Notes: a model not told the origin generated them from the sequence alone. Positions 23,881 through 36,587 are shown, numbered from the stretch's first letter. The stretch: 64,000 nt of DNA from Dryococelus australis (GCA_029891345.1 CM057009.1:92737416-92801415), one strand, 5' to 3'. A program made the numbers and translations.

Positions 23881-24362
23881 TTCTTTTCGTAGAGCAGCAC
23901 ACTGGACGCGCGTTTAAAAGTTTCGCGGGGGAAACGAGTACTTCAAACACTTTGCAACGAAGTTCAGGCGGCAGCTAGACGGACTCAATGCAAGTCGTCT
24001 TCTGCGGGGTTATCGCACGTGGCCGACACGCCCAGCGGCGTATGTGTGTTTTGGGCGCCAGGCAGGCGACGTGGAGAGGCGAGGCCCCACGATGCACGGC
24101 CGAGCCAGGCCGGGGCTGGTGCTACCCCACTGACCCACATATCCGCAACATCCCACATCCCACATCACTGGCTGTGCCACGGATGCCTCTTCCCCCTCCA
24201 TCGCGTACACATGATGACGAACCTCGCCCCTTCACCTCGCTGCCCGGCGGCCAATCAGAGGCGCGCGCCAACCGCGGCCACCTTCGAACCGACAACTGTC
24301 AGCGCGCCACGCCGCTCTATCGAATTTGTTCCATTCTTCACGTATATATGCTTTGCTCTTAA
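23881..24362 (+). promoter_or_regulatory. Candidate promoter: GC island with CCAAT and TATA boxes
   Basis: A CpG-rich block ends in a CCAAT box, CCAATCAG (24,251-24,258), and a TATA-like TATATAT (24,343-24,349), about 85 bp apart on the + strand. This spacing is plausible for a polymerase II core promoter with a start near 24,375. The open frames through the island are low-complexity, and no downstream exon was identified. Motif-based inference only. Confidence 0.35.
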
Positions 24363-26190
24363 CTGACCACTTTTCATATCTACCTTCGGAAAAAAATCCT
24401 ATTCATTACTCAGTGCTCCCAGTATAGTTGGCAGCGAAATAGGGAAATTTAGTTCTACGTCGTAATATCACGCGACGTTTAAGAAATGCGGACACACACA
24501 CACGCATATATATATTATATATATATATATATAATAAATATAACTTTCTGTTTTAGGCACAGAATAATAAGTATTACGTTATTAGTAACAAATCTACGTT
24601 CCTAACAATGCCATATTTACACTTGTGCGAAACTTGAATAAAGTGATCTGGTCCATGGCAATTTTAAATATATGTCTGGAAGAACAATAAAAACTGAACG
24701 GAAAAGTAGATCTGAACCGAAGCAGTGCTTTGAAAAGTAAACAATTAACAGCCAAATGCCTATACTATAAATACCTTGGGAGCAACGAAGAGAGGATTAA
24801 TAAGTTTTTTCGAATTCCGTGCATAGTTACTACACATAAGAATTTTTGTCGGCAAAGGGTAAAACATTAAGATAATAGATAAATACACTTGACGTTTAGG
24901 TTGCCACTAGGATCATTCAAGAAATTCGCACTAAAAACTGTACTAACAAAATTTACTCTATTTGTTATTTACAATTTGCAGTGCCAAACATATATATTTA
25001 GGACATTGGGTGGCCTGAGCTTTTCCGAATTATAAACTGGAAGTATTAACACAACACAAAAATGTTCACACTAGTACTGCAGTTTCTTTACTGCGAATGG
25101 TAACCATGTTAAAAAAAAAAACCCTTAACCGATAAAATAATATTTTTCTGTATTTTCGAAGAACCTGTGGTAGAACGGCCAACTTACCACGCAAGCATAC
25201 GTACAGAAAAACTATTGAACAGTATTTTATCAGCCCGTATGCGTATCCTTCCGCCACTAGTTGCCATGAACCTGACTACTAGTATTCATTCGCCCACAAA
25301 ACGACACTGCGAAATTGTTAGGAACTACATATATGTCCTATACCATGCTTGTTTCTCAAGCGTGTGTAAAACAGAAATAAACAGACTTCAATGGCCATCA
25401 AAATTAAGCAATACACTTTTAGTAATATTTTATTCTATGACTACACCTTCGCCCCCCCCCCTTTTTTTTTACTCTCTACGAAATATACACTACCAACATT
25501 ACTGTAAAAACTTCAGAGGGGTGGTGATATTTTTGAAGGTAATTGCGTACTCAGTTGACGGCGAACCAAGCTATATTGTTATACGCCGTTCAAGCTGACC
25601 TGTGAATTCTTAAAACACTATTGGATTCTTGCAAGTTGTTATCCAGAGAAAAAAACTTGGTGCATTTTAGCCAGAGGTACTAGTGAATTATAATTATTAC
25701 ACGATTATTTGCCTGAACAAATATACTTTTTCTCTACTTCACATTCCTTTAGCAGACAATGTCTTGAGATGAAGTGAAATTTGCAAAAATCACGCGGTAA
25801 GACATGGCTCGACAAAAGTGCACAATTTTGACGAGAAAAAATGTCCTAATATTTGAAAAAGAAAAGTTTTTCTGCATTGCTTCCAAACAAACCGCGGACT
25901 TTAATTAAAAAATTTAATTAAATTTAGGGTGGGGAGGGGGAAGCATTGCTTATTCGTTGGTTAGCTGAGAATTTTCGACAGCCCTGATTACTTTATTTTT
26001 CCATGTAAGGTGTATTATATTTAAGAGTTTTAAAACATAACATTAGCTTGCTTACAAGACTGAAATACTTCAAAATATACATAACCAATAACATTTTTTC
26101 AGTCGTGATAAATATACATTTTTTTTAAATGATTGATGCCAACAATAAAAGAACTAAATGCTGTAATGAACAGGGACATATTTTGTTACA
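24363..26190. other. Unannotated stretch with AT microsatellite and repeat fragments
   Basis: It contains an (AC)n/(AT)n microsatellite near 24,493-24,540, the second copy of the dispersed repeat (24,628-24,735), and a block CGTATCCTTCCGCCA near 25,240 that recurs near 27,968. No gene was recognised. Confidence 0.45.
24628..24735 (+). repeat. Dispersed repeat, copy 2 (matches about 2060-2190)
   Basis: It aligns with the block at about 2060-2190 through GAATAAAGTGAT, CCAYGGCAAT, GTAGATC and GC.TT..AAAG. The copies are strongly diverged, so the boundaries are approximate. Confidence 0.5.
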
Positions 26191-26194
26191 AAAG

Positions 26195-26870
26195 TGCTCC
26201 GCGAACGCAGATCCAATGGGCGCGAAGTGTAGAGGCAGGCTTACCAGTATCGCAGCGGACGTAGACGTCTGGCGATGCAACCTGCACGACGGCGGCTGGC
26301 GCACTGAGGTGGAGACTTTCGCGCCGAGCGAGGGTGGAGGTGGAGCTGCGCGGCTCGGCTCGGCTCGGCTCGTGTCGTGTCGTGTCGTGCGCCGTGCGTT
26401 TCCTATCCACTACTGGCGCGGCCTGTGCCCGCTGCTACACTAAATGGAGGTCAGCGCCGCGCGCCCGCATTTATACTCGCCACTTTCGTGCTGCGGCGCC
26501 ACATATGTAGTGCATTCGCCCATCCCAGCCTGCCGCGTCCCCTCCCCGGACGCCACCCAGCAGACGCCCCACACCGCCGCAAACCGGACATCCTCTCAGG
26601 AACCACCCAGGTTTCTCCCCTCTCCTCCCCGCCTCCATCTCCCTCGAGGGGGCGGCTTCATTTAGAAGACCTTGCGTGTGCTGAGCGCGCCGCCAGAGTC
26701 TTCTGTAATGGTCCAGTTAGCACTTTCTTTCGTACGACCACGCTCGAGAAGGCAAGGTCACTGCGTTTACACACTGCACTTGTTCCTCTGCGCACCTCTT
26801 GTGGTTGCGCGTTCAACGACCTTGCCAGGCGCTGCTCATATCACCTAACAATACGCACCTCGAACAAGGT
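26195..26870. promoter_or_regulatory. Strong CpG island with pentanucleotide runs
   Basis: The most GC-rich stretch of the window. It includes (CGGCT)4 at about 26,351-26,370 followed directly by (CGTGT)n at 26,371-26,389. TTTATACTC near 26,470 is TATA-like. An ATG at 26,444 opens 73 codons rich in Pro/Ser/Arg, and overlapping frames are equally low-complexity. It may be a promoter plus 5' exon, but no splice partner can be shown. Confidence 0.4.
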
Positions 26871-27151
26871 GTTGCAACACCTGTAATTTGCTTGCTGGGA
26901 TCGTATTCGTTGCTGTTTTTCTTCAAGCCAGGCGTGGTGTTATGTACAGAGAGCGTATTTACAACGTATACTTTCTCTTGGGTTGTTCGTAACCAACTAA
27001 CTCAGAAATAATGGTATTGCAAACATTATTCACGGTGAGCATTTACAGGAGTTTCTACTTCGATATCAGTCAGAGGGGGCTAGGAAAAATGTTTTGACAC
27101 TCCGACCCTCGTGTTCGTGTACCACTCGGGCAAAACTAGTGTGTTAGTGAA

Positions 27152-27391
27152 GTGAAGAGATTTGGGCAGCTCTTAACAGCGAGGTCTTGAGAGCCGATGA
27201 GGGTGATTGAAGTGGGTATGGAGCAGCGCCGGAATGAAAGGGCGAGGGAAACGAGGGATCCCGAGAAAACCCACCGACCAATGTCATTGCAAGGCACGAT
27301 TCCCACTTGCGAAAACTGGGCGATCCGGCCAGGGATTGAACCCGGTTCGCCTTGGTGGGAGGTGAGCGTGCTAATTGCTCAGCCACCGTGA
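27152..27391 (-). mobile_element. tRNA-derived SINE, copy 3 (near full length)
   Basis: Same body as the other copies, with a minus-strand B box GGTTCAATCCC (+ strand 27,332-27,342) and a tRNA-like head ending near 27,391 (minus strand GGTGGCTGAGCAATTAG). A target duplication is not obvious. Confidence 0.88.
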
Positions 27392-28337
27392 CCCCAGCTA
27401 TGGGTTAGGTATGTCGCCCCTTCCAACTGGTTTTTGTTAGTATCTAAAAAAAATTTTTCTTTGTTACGATAAAAAAATATTTCTGTTTGTAAAATTCATT
27501 ATTTTGTTAAAGTTACTCAATTGAGCACGATGGCTTAACGTTCATAATGACGTATGAAAGGACATTTGGACACAATCAATTTGGCTCTCCATTAGCTGAA
27601 GTATGGACCATAAAAAACGAGTTACAGCACAGTAAGCGCGTCCTGTGTAGTATGAACCAATAAGACGATGGTGAATATAATCCAGGGACTAGCCCAAATC
27701 CGTGTATATACTAATGATTTTCAGCTTGTCTTGAAAGTCTGCAAAAATGTTTACAGGCCTCAATGTTTTATTACAAGGCCTCAATTTGCTAAACATTTTT
27801 TACAAGAAAATTTCTTGAAAATGTCGGTAGCCGATTAGTAATTCATACTAGCCTAGAAGAGTAAGAAAATAGTTAATGTGCGTAGTTATGATAATCCATG
27901 AACTATTTTGCGTGCGCTCATTTGTGCACTTCTAAAAGCCTTGTTCCGTTTTTCTTTTAGCCCGGTGCGTATCCTTCCGCCATTGCTTAAACATTCATAT
28001 CATCATGGACCTATTAGATTATTAGAAACACAACTATTTTAATTCGACTGTTACTCAAGTTCTTTTCCGAATAGGTACAAAACAAAATGAAACCATCTTG
28101 AGATGCAAACAAACGAATCTTTAAATAAGGTTATGGGACATTTAATTAGTTTCTTAAGTTCCTAACTCTGAATTTACATTTAAATATCTGTAGTTGCGGA
28201 TAGAGCTATGTTCCAAAAGATAGTTCAAAAATCCACAGCTATCATTAAAGAGTCCAGGTAATTATTCAAAACTTCCTGATTAGACTTTAATAATCACTTT
28301 TAAAAATGGTTATATTCTCGAAATAGTTCACGTTGGT
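27392..28337. other. Unannotated stretch
   Basis: No gene is seen. It carries the CGTATCCTTCCGCCA block near 27,968, which is shared with about 25,240. Confidence 0.45.
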
Positions 28338-28438
28338 TCCTCTCTCTCTCTCTCTCTTTCTCTCTCTCTATCTCCCGCTCTCTCTATCTCTCTCTGTCTG
28401 TCTCCCTCTCTCTCTCCCTCCCCCTCTCTCTCTCTCTT
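28338..28438. repeat. (TC)n microsatellite, interrupted
   Basis: About 100 bases of TC dinucleotides with occasional A, G or CC interruptions. Confidence 0.95.
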
Positions 28439-28629
28439 TTAAACAAAAGCCCATAAGTAATAGTCAAGTGTTTTAACGTTTGAGCACTTACTTACCGGTA
28501 TTCTGCTTTGAAAATTACTCCCAATTAAAATTTGAGATGAGCCTGTTTGTTCTTCATATCACCTTGATATCAGATAATATGCATTGCTCTGGATCGCTGC
28601 TTTATCAAAAACTGTTGTAAAAATGCCAC

Positions 28630-31060
28630 GTATAAATCGCTATAGACATACACAAACATATTTTTTCAGACCACATTGTACGAACGTCGTATAGTTATTA
28701 TTTATGCAAAATGGGTACATAAATCATACGACTTATGAGCTAAAGTGATTATTGACTTAATGCAAAAGGTTTGGGAATGCTTTTATGGGCATAAATAAAA
28801 ACCTACGTAATATTACAAGAAACTAAATTTGATATAGCATTAATGTGAACGAAACTGTAGGATGTGTGTATTTTTGTTTGGTAATATCATCCTTCTAACA
28901 TAAATAAACTTGGGCGTGGCATTAGTGTAATGTCAGAAATGTTGTAACCATGCATTCAAATCGATATTTCTCGTCAGATTTCAGTAACAACTATCATGTT
29001 CAGATTAACCAAAAATATTTGCCTTGGTGTAACGCTCTCAGATCATCGGTTCTTTTTTTCTTCTGAAGTTCCATTTTTATTCAAATTTTGAGTTACTTTA
29101 TAACGCCTTGCAGGTATACAACCTTTATCTTTAAGAAAGCGATTTGTCTACCACGCGGGTGTAGTACGAAATTACCGACACCAGTTCACCGTTGTTGAGT
29201 CGGCATTTAGGCCCTGTGTGCTGTTTCAATCACACATGCACCGAGTGACAACTGCAAAATAACGCCGACAATAATAATAATAACAAATCACAAATAAAAA
29301 TAACAAAGTAACAGTTCATTAGAAATGTTTATTAGAATTACTAGTATTACAACAGTTATCCGTACAGTGGTTGCGTTCACTGAACATAACGTTTTGCAAC
29401 AAGTGTCCAAAGTGGTGACCTTGAACGTTAGCAAACAACTGGCCATGCCACAACAAGGATCGCTGGGTGCATACCAACATGCCTGGTGTGTTTATAATTA
29501 AGCTGCGGGCGTCCATGATCTGCGGTGAAAAATTCTCTTGTCGTTCCACATCAAACTTTTAAATGGCCCCATAGAAAAAAATTCGAGCAAACAGAGGCCA
29601 GGTAATCGCGCAGGCCATTCGATGGGGCCACGATAGAAAATCTATGCGTTGTTGCATGTCGCGTTCAGTTGTGTCCTTGCGGTGGCGCTGCTATGTGCTG
29701 GAACACCATCGTGCTGAAACCACATGTCGCGTCTGACAACAAGTGGTACATGTTCCAATAACACAGGCAATGTCTCAGACAGAAAGTCACGGTACAGAGC
29801 TCCGGTCAAGCGATTAGGAAGTGCAGTTGATCCTTCGAGGTGGTCGTCTATGATGCCACACCACACGTTGATTGAGAATCTCACCTGATGTGCTCGTGCA
29901 AACACACCATGCGGAATTTCCTCAGCCCAGATGTGTGCTGAGTGGCTGTTAAATAACCCGCCCTGTGAGAAAGTTATATCGTCAGTAAACAACACAACAT
30001 TTTCGTAGTGAGGTGTCATAGCAAACCACACGCAAAACTGAAGTCGTCTTGGGAACAGATTCGGAGGGAAATGTACGTGCTGCAGGTGATAGGGTGGCAG
30101 AAACTGCTCATGGAGAACGTGCCACACTATTGTATGACTCGCCATAACAATATTTACAATTGCACGTGTACTATACGAAGGTGCATTACTCACAGCCTCG
30201 AGAACGTCGTATTCAAGTGCAGGTGTCCTCGTAGTCCACACAACATTTTCTGTTTTCTTTGGCCAACATTGAACAGGTGCCCGGAAGCCGCTGGTGAAGT
30301 TGTTGAAACATTTCGTGGCCGGGATGACAACGTTGCGGACAGCCGTGCTGCTGATGTACCCTCGCAATTAGCAGCGCTCTACAGTAAATGCAAATCAGCG
30401 AGCTCTAGCGAAGTGTACTGGTCCATTGCACCTATCAGAACACACTGCCACGCGCACGTTACCAGCTACGTACAACGCAAGGTTATCGACAGCAGGTTCG
30501 CAGTGGTCATATTGGGCGTGCCGTCAACAACACTGCACTGGATTAGTTACCGTTCTACTGTGTCCCCGCGCAGTAGGCAAACCGCTCTGCTTAAGTAAAA
30601 GGCTGCATAGCTGCGAGGCGTTATAACTCAACAATTGAGAAAAATTGGAATTCGAAAGAGAACCGATGATCTGAGAGCGTTACACCAAGGCAACTTTTTT
30701 TCTTAATCAAAACATGGTCTTTATTAATCCCTCGAGTAATATCGGTTTAAATACATGGTTACAAAATATCGAACATTAAACTGATGCCACGCCCAATACC
30801 AATCAAAAAGTGCACACCTTCAACAGCTTCGCTCACATTAATGCTATACCAAATGATCGCCTTTAATATCGCGTAGTTTCTTATTTATGTCCATAAAAGC
30901 ATTCCCAAACCTCTTACATTAATGGCTCGTACCTCCCTCAATAACCACTTTAGTTTATAAGTCTTATTATGTTTTTGCCCCCATTTGTCTACGTCTGAAA
31001 ACACAGACATACATATATATATATGTATTAAAGGGAGCACAATACTAATATAACGTGTAA
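28630..31060 (-). mobile_element. Element E: 2.4-kb Tc1/mariner-type element with long TIRs
   Basis: The left arm (about 28,630-29,120) is the inverse of the right arm (about 30,600-31,060). The best blocks are TTGCCTTGGTGTAACGCTCT, CAGATCATCGGTTCT, GGTTTGGGAATGCTTTTATG, GGGCGTGGCAT and GAGTTA..TATAACGCC. Arms of about 450 bp are much longer than in classic mariner. The interior carries a broken transposase on the minus strand. The outer limits are uncertain by some tens of bases. Confidence 0.88.
29319..30426 (-). pseudogene. Broken DD41D-type transposase (element E)
   Basis: From an ATG at 30,426 the protein starts MDQYTSLELADLHLL and meets a stop, then shifts frame into a 241-residue open stretch (30,367-29,642). 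That stretch contains the HTH region, D1 in VVLFTDDITF and D2 in FQHDGVPAH (codon 29,708-29,710). It ends at a TAG (29,642-29,644) where relatives have a conserved Trp. Past the stop, the third catalytic position falls exactly 42 codons after D2, but is Glu (GAA, 29,582-29,584) in LLEFF. A further frame shift leads to the conserved tail NVQGHHFGHLL. The enzyme is inactive, yet it is the longest transposase relic in the window and shows the 41-residue spacing seen in element A. Confidence 0.88.
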
Positions 31061-33096
31061 TCACGTTACGCAAAATTGATCAGTCTGCCACCGTTGTTCA
31101 ATTTTTGGCTAAAATAATACTTTAGATATTGCCAAGCATATATTTTGATAATGACAGAGCTAAATGAACGCACAGCAACTTAGAATTTATTCGATTTCCA
31201 GAAAAAAAAGCAAATTTTTTCACATCCCTTGTAATTTAGTAAGCTACATTTCAACATGCTGTTATATTAACACAATGTCTGTGTTGACAAAATAATTGTA
31301 CATACCAATATTAGAAACCATGTTTATTATTTATTAACACAGTACGCGAAAAAGATATTTAAGAAATAAACAATTTTTCATATTATATAAAAATAGACCT
31401 GTTTCACACAATAGCTTACCATACAGAAAAAATAACAATTATTTATATTATTTAAAATATAGGTATGTTTCAGAGAAAGCTAATTATAAAGAAAACATGT
31501 CATGGCGTTTTTTTTATGTAGGCGTAATAGCTCGCTGATGTGTTGCGCGAAGCTCTGGATAAGGGCTTATGTCTGATTGGCCACTGCTTGTAGCAAAACG
31601 TTCCCTAAAGACTGTACTGCCCGCTGGCACTTAAGATACCACGAACTAATTGACCAACAACATGGGCGTATACAGGATTTTTCTTTGGGGAGGGCCAAGA
31701 TGACTAAGGCCTCACAATCGACGCCAGGAATTAACAAGAAAAATTAATTATATAAATTTCATAGAAGGAATAATAACATTATAATAATTTGCATATTTGG
31801 TTTAGTCCAAATTAGTTAATTGCTAAATTCGGAACAATCACGAGTGTCAAACTTAGTTTCGCTCATGTCTGAGTGGGAAGTTACGAAAATAAATTTGCTG
31901 AAAACATTTCAATAATAGCTGTATGTTGTTATATATTATTATTTTACCATAATGTATTTTTTCGGTTAGCTTGCCGGGTTTTAATTTAAAGACAAGTATC
32001 CCCTTTAATACTCCCCTGGCCAACGATGTTCCAGCAAGTGCCGCCATTTTGTTGGTATGCTCAGCTGGAGTTCGGGTATGAGCAGCTATTTGACCTCTGT
32101 AGTTTTAAGTAGTCTGTGCTGATTTCGTTTCTCTGTTAGTAGGACGACGGATGTTATTCATCCATGTGGATTTCAACTCACGTACCTTCGTGACGTCACC
32201 CGCGGAGAGAGTGAACCTGAAGATATTGTTTAGCTCCCGCCACACTGTATATTTTATCCAAAGAAAACATCCGAACAATTTTGGTCAGATAAATTTTGAT
32301 TGCCGTGACCACGTCGAAACGTTACCATCGCAGCCTAGTTCGTTTGGAAATACCAATTCGCGGGAACGGAAATTTTTTTTTAAGAAGATAAATCATTTTA
32401 ATAGAACATTTTCGCACGTGTATATCACTCCTGGCCTTCGTCCCTGTGCTGGGTCGCATGTGAACATAACAGCGTTATTCAAAATTGAAAATAAAGTTTA
32501 AAACAAATTTACGCGAGCCTGTAAGTTGGTCAAATAAATTTTGACAGCGTGACTGGCTTTCAAAAATATACTTGAAAATTTGTGACCAACTTTGTCTGAA
32601 GGAAAATTTCGTGGGCTGTTTTTTGTAAAAAAAAAAAAACTCTACTTCAGTTTTATCGTGAAGCATATGTGAAGACGAAAATTTGTCAGTCTGGCGAGAA
32701 CTTTCGGGAATTTGTTTTATTGACTCAGATTTGGTTTTTATATGGTTTGGTGTGCAGGGTTAGACTAGTTATCACCTTGGGTTTTCTTGTTCCTATTGTG
32801 TGTTCACGGTTACAGTATAAATATGAATAAGTGAGATTTTTACTGTTTAAATCGGTTAACAGAGCCAAACTTGTTCAATAGTCACTTCAATGTATTTAAA
32901 TGAAATATTTGCGAAAAATGCCAGTTTTCCTTCACTTATTAATTCAGTGGCATTTTTCACTGATTCGTCGACCACTTCATTTCCAATTTTCTAGTGATTT
33001 GTTTTTTAATTGATGGCTCAGTTAAACATGACACATCAAATGAAGTGACAACACATAAACAAATAAAGCCCATAAAATATTCCATTTAATATGTGA
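31061..33096. other. Unannotated AT-rich stretch
   Basis: No gene is recognised. TTGGTCARATAAATTTTGA occurs twice in direct orientation (near 32,282 and 32,528), suggesting an old local duplication. Confidence 0.45.
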
Positions 33097-33336
33097 GTGA
33101 AGAGATTTAGGCAGCTCTCAACAGCGAGGTGTTGAGAGCCGATGAGGGTGATCGAGGTGAGCATACGGCAGCGCCGGAGTGAAGGACAGGGGAAACGGGA
33201 TATCCCGAGAAAACCCGCCGACATACGGCATCGTCCGGCACGATTCCCACTTGCGAGAATCCGGGAGTGACCCAGCAGGGGATGGAACCTCTTTCGTCTT
33301 GGTGGGAGGCGAGCAGGCTAACCGCTCCGAGTGGCC
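33097..33336 (-). mobile_element. tRNA-derived SINE, copy 4 (mutated B box)
   Basis: Body and head are shared with the other copies. The B-box position (+ strand 33,279-33,289) reads GGTTCCATCCC on the minus strand, a G-to-C change in an otherwise conserved base, so this copy is probably transcriptionally dead. Confidence 0.88.
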
Positions 33337-35786
33337 AGGTATGTTACGCCATATTGCTGGCAAGGAAAGCCAATTCAATGACGTGTGTGGCTGGAGTTCG
33401 CGTTAAAACCCATCTTTCGCGTCTGTACTCTTAAATATTCTGTGACCATCATACCGACGATTTTTTTAATGCATAGACCAAAACGTAGGTCTAACTTTAA
33501 AATTGATATTAACGCATAAAGATAAGTAACTGAACTACCCATTCTCATTTTTATGTTTACGTGACAAACAGAAGTTAAAACTTTCATAACTGATTTCGTT
33601 TATGGTTCCATACTTTTTTTTATGTGTGCATATTTTAACCAGACATGGTACTTGTTTCGCTATCTCAAGTAAAGTTTATTCTACTCAGATTAGCAGCAAA
33701 ACGAGATTATTAATGGGAGTGTTTGGCGCAGGGAAATTTCCGCACCAAGTTGCACTGGTGTTCCAAACAGGTGGCTTTTTAGCTGGCAATAAATAGGGAA
33801 GTTATATTTATCTGTGCGTAAAGTTCTTTTTTTGGCTGGAAGTATAATATACAAAATTTTAATGAAGTAAATTATTTTGTAACTGTTATTCACGCCCGTC
33901 AATGGGGTTTGGCTGTGTTGGGGACATGGCCGTTTGTTTTGCGTGAATACGTCTACGTTGACGCGCTCAGACGACTTGATGTTTATTTTACGTTCCCGGC
34001 ATAGCTTTAATCGATCATATGGGGTTTTGGGTATCACCGGATTACTTTTGAGATACTCTTTCCAACCTTATACGATTTCTGTATTTCGACTTGACTTTTT
34101 GACGAGTATAGTTCAAAATTGTGTGAAGGATTTTTTTTTTTCTTTTTTTTTAATCACATACAATTTCCCCATAACCACGGTACACAAATGTTTTTATACA
34201 CACAATCGATTGATCTTGACGAGAACTGTCGATTGAAACGTAAACGAGCGTCGTAGTTTCTCCTAGTCAAAAGTTATACTACGCGGAAGTTATGAGACGC
34301 GGCGAAACGAACTCAAAATTGCGGCCCCCCCCCCCTAACCACTCCCCCCAAAATCTACGATACGAGTGCGATGCTTCGCAGTCCTCACTCAACGTAACCT
34401 ATTATTTGATCCTTTGGCAATCGAGTGGTGTAATTGTATTTTGAATGTAGACGATAGATTCGGAGCTGCAATGCCAAACTGTATCCCCCGATTTTGTTAT
34501 AGAATTTTCTGGATTGCCTCCGTCTATGGTTGCAAATTTAAAGACGTATTTACGTCAATAATATTACCGTACGTCATGTACGCATTTGCGTACACTGGGT
34601 TTGAATGGTTTGACTATATTTGGTGTCTTCAAATTCTGAACGTTACACCTAAAATACGACGTCAAGACGTGGAACTGATTTGGCCACGTTGCTGCCAACT
34701 TCACAGCGACAACAAGCAAACAAAAACTTTTGCACGTTTCACAGGCAAGTCTTTCGATACTAGTTGCTGAATTTTATTAGCTCTACAAGTTAAATACTGT
34801 ACTTTTACAACACATCGTTCAATGAAACTTTACCGCCATATTAATAGTAATCCCGAAGTCTAAAGTACCTGCTAGTGGATATTTAACATTATTTTTGTAA
34901 AATCACGTGGTACAATTTTCTGTAATTTGCATGTTACAAACACTCTCTTGGCAACTTGTTTCCAAAAAAAAAAATTTCCGTTGTTAAAATACGGAAGATT
35001 TTTACAGTGCAGCGTGATCGTCAAAATACATAGGATACTGTTATGGCAAGGAACCACTTTTATTTTTTGTTGGGCTACGAAAGCGTTAAAAAAAAACTAT
35101 AGGTGGACATCACTCGACGAAGCGCCGCAATGCGATACGACTAGATAATATAACATTCAGGCCGAAAACGTCCAGAAACTAAGAAAAATCTCAAATGAAA
35201 CTTTTACAGATCACACCGAGAGAGCCCAACAAAATATTTGCCTGTAAAGTGCTAAAAATATATTTAGTTGCACCAACTAATAATTTTTATGAGCAAATAA
35301 AACTCGCAAGGCAAAAAATTAATTTTGTGCAACTAACAAAACACATGTTTGGAAAAAACAAAACCTCTGTGTTGGGCCGAAATAAATTAGACTGTCAACA
35401 AAATATATCGCTGAATCAACTGTATGCATATTTTTTGGTCACTTATTTGATTTCCTTTGTTCGAAGATACATATCGAGAGCTCGTTTGCATTTTTGTGAC
35501 GATTAGGATACTAACGGTGTTTGTTTGTGCATTTTTGATGCTAAATAGTTGTATGAACATCACAATAAAACAAGTTCGGCGGAAACTAAAAAGCAAAGTT
35601 GTAAAAATGGAAATATTTATTTACGCACGGTGTCCAGTGTTTGAAATGTGTGTGTTTAAAAACATTATAAATTATTATGTAGTCACTTTACCTGAAGTTT
35701 CCAGGGCACTGCGCACGGGCTCAACTGATCTAGCTTCTAATCTTGGTTGGCCTTCCAGTTCATTTTTATACTAACAAAAACTCTGT
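33337..35786. other. Unannotated AT-rich stretch
   Basis: It includes a C-run near 34,326 and a 134-aa open frame (34,366-34,770) that begins with ATG but has no recognisable family motif. Nothing here supports a gene. Confidence 0.45.
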
Positions 35787-35947
35787 AATATACGCAGAGC
35801 CAAACTAATATTTGGTTGCACAAACTAAATATTTGTTTGGGACAACCAAATAAGAACAACCAAATATTTCATTGCCTGTATACAAACAATTAACCATGGT
35901 TGCGCCAAACAAACTTTGTTTGATTGAATAAAATCTCTGCATATTTT
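35787..35947. mobile_element. Small MITE-like palindromic element (161 bp)
   Basis: The ends AATATACGCAGAG and CTCTGCATATTTT are inverse with two mismatches. The interior is built of alternating TTTGGTTG and CAACCAAA words that fold on themselves. Related CAAC/GTTG words occur at 35,225-35,380, possibly a diverged second copy. Confidence 0.6.
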
Positions 35948-36348
35948 ATGAGGTTGCCTGTGTAACTGCAACCAATCTACAATAACAAAGCTCATCAGCA
36001 TGTTCCATAATTTATTACAGTTATTATTTTCGCAGTAACAATCTAAACATTGCTGAATCTGTTTTGATGAATGAGCTATTTTCTCTCGTAAAAAGCATGC
36101 GCTCATTTGACTGCAGGTACAACTACAGATTGGACCGCAACAGAGAAATTCGTTGATATTTCAATCTGCATCGACTATATTTAAATGGTTCACTGACGTA
36201 TCTAATTATCGTCACTTTATTTACATTCTAGGATAATTATGGGCACAGAAATTTAGTTCAGACGACAGTTCTTTTTCTCTGTGTACGTCAGTTGCAAAGC
36301 CAGTTAAAACTGTCGCACTAGCAAAATTCCCATTAAATTCTAACTCCA

Positions 36349-36579
36349 GAGGGGAATGGAGAGATTTGGGCGGCTATTTGCATCGATGTCTTGAGAGCCG
36401 ATGATGGTGAAGCGAGGTGAGTATGGAGCAACGCCGGAATGCAAGGGCGGGGGGAACGGGATATCCCCGAGAAAGCCCGCCGACCAGTGGAATCGTCCGG
36501 CAGATTCCCAAATGCGAAAATCCGGGAGCGGTCCCGCCGGGAATCGAACCCAGTTCACCTAGGTGGGAGGCGAGTAGTA
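36349..36579 (-). mobile_element. tRNA-derived SINE, copy 5 (5'-truncated)
   Basis: Minus-strand B box GGTTCGATTCC (+ strand 36,540-36,550). The head stops at GGGAGGCGAGTAG, the same region where copy 1 is truncated. TAACTCCA flanks it at 36,341-36,348 and 36,580-36,587. Confidence 0.9.
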
Positions 36580-36587
36580 TAACTCCA

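Noticed and set aside
23966-24366. Two overlapping frames of 115 and 124 aa
   Set aside because: Different frames of the same GC-rich block are both open, so this is compositional.
26377-26886. 169-aa open frame in the CpG island
   Set aside because: GC-rich sequence has few stop codons. Composition is Pro/Arg/Ser-rich with no motif, and overlapping frames on both strands are equally open.
30008-30598. 196-aa open frame on the plus strand
   Set aside because: It is the antisense of the element E transposase relic and its right TIR; the minus strand carries the recognisable DDE motifs.
34366-34770. 134-aa open frame starting with ATG
   Set aside because: No recognised family, promoter or polyadenylation support; lengths like this are expected by chance on this scale.
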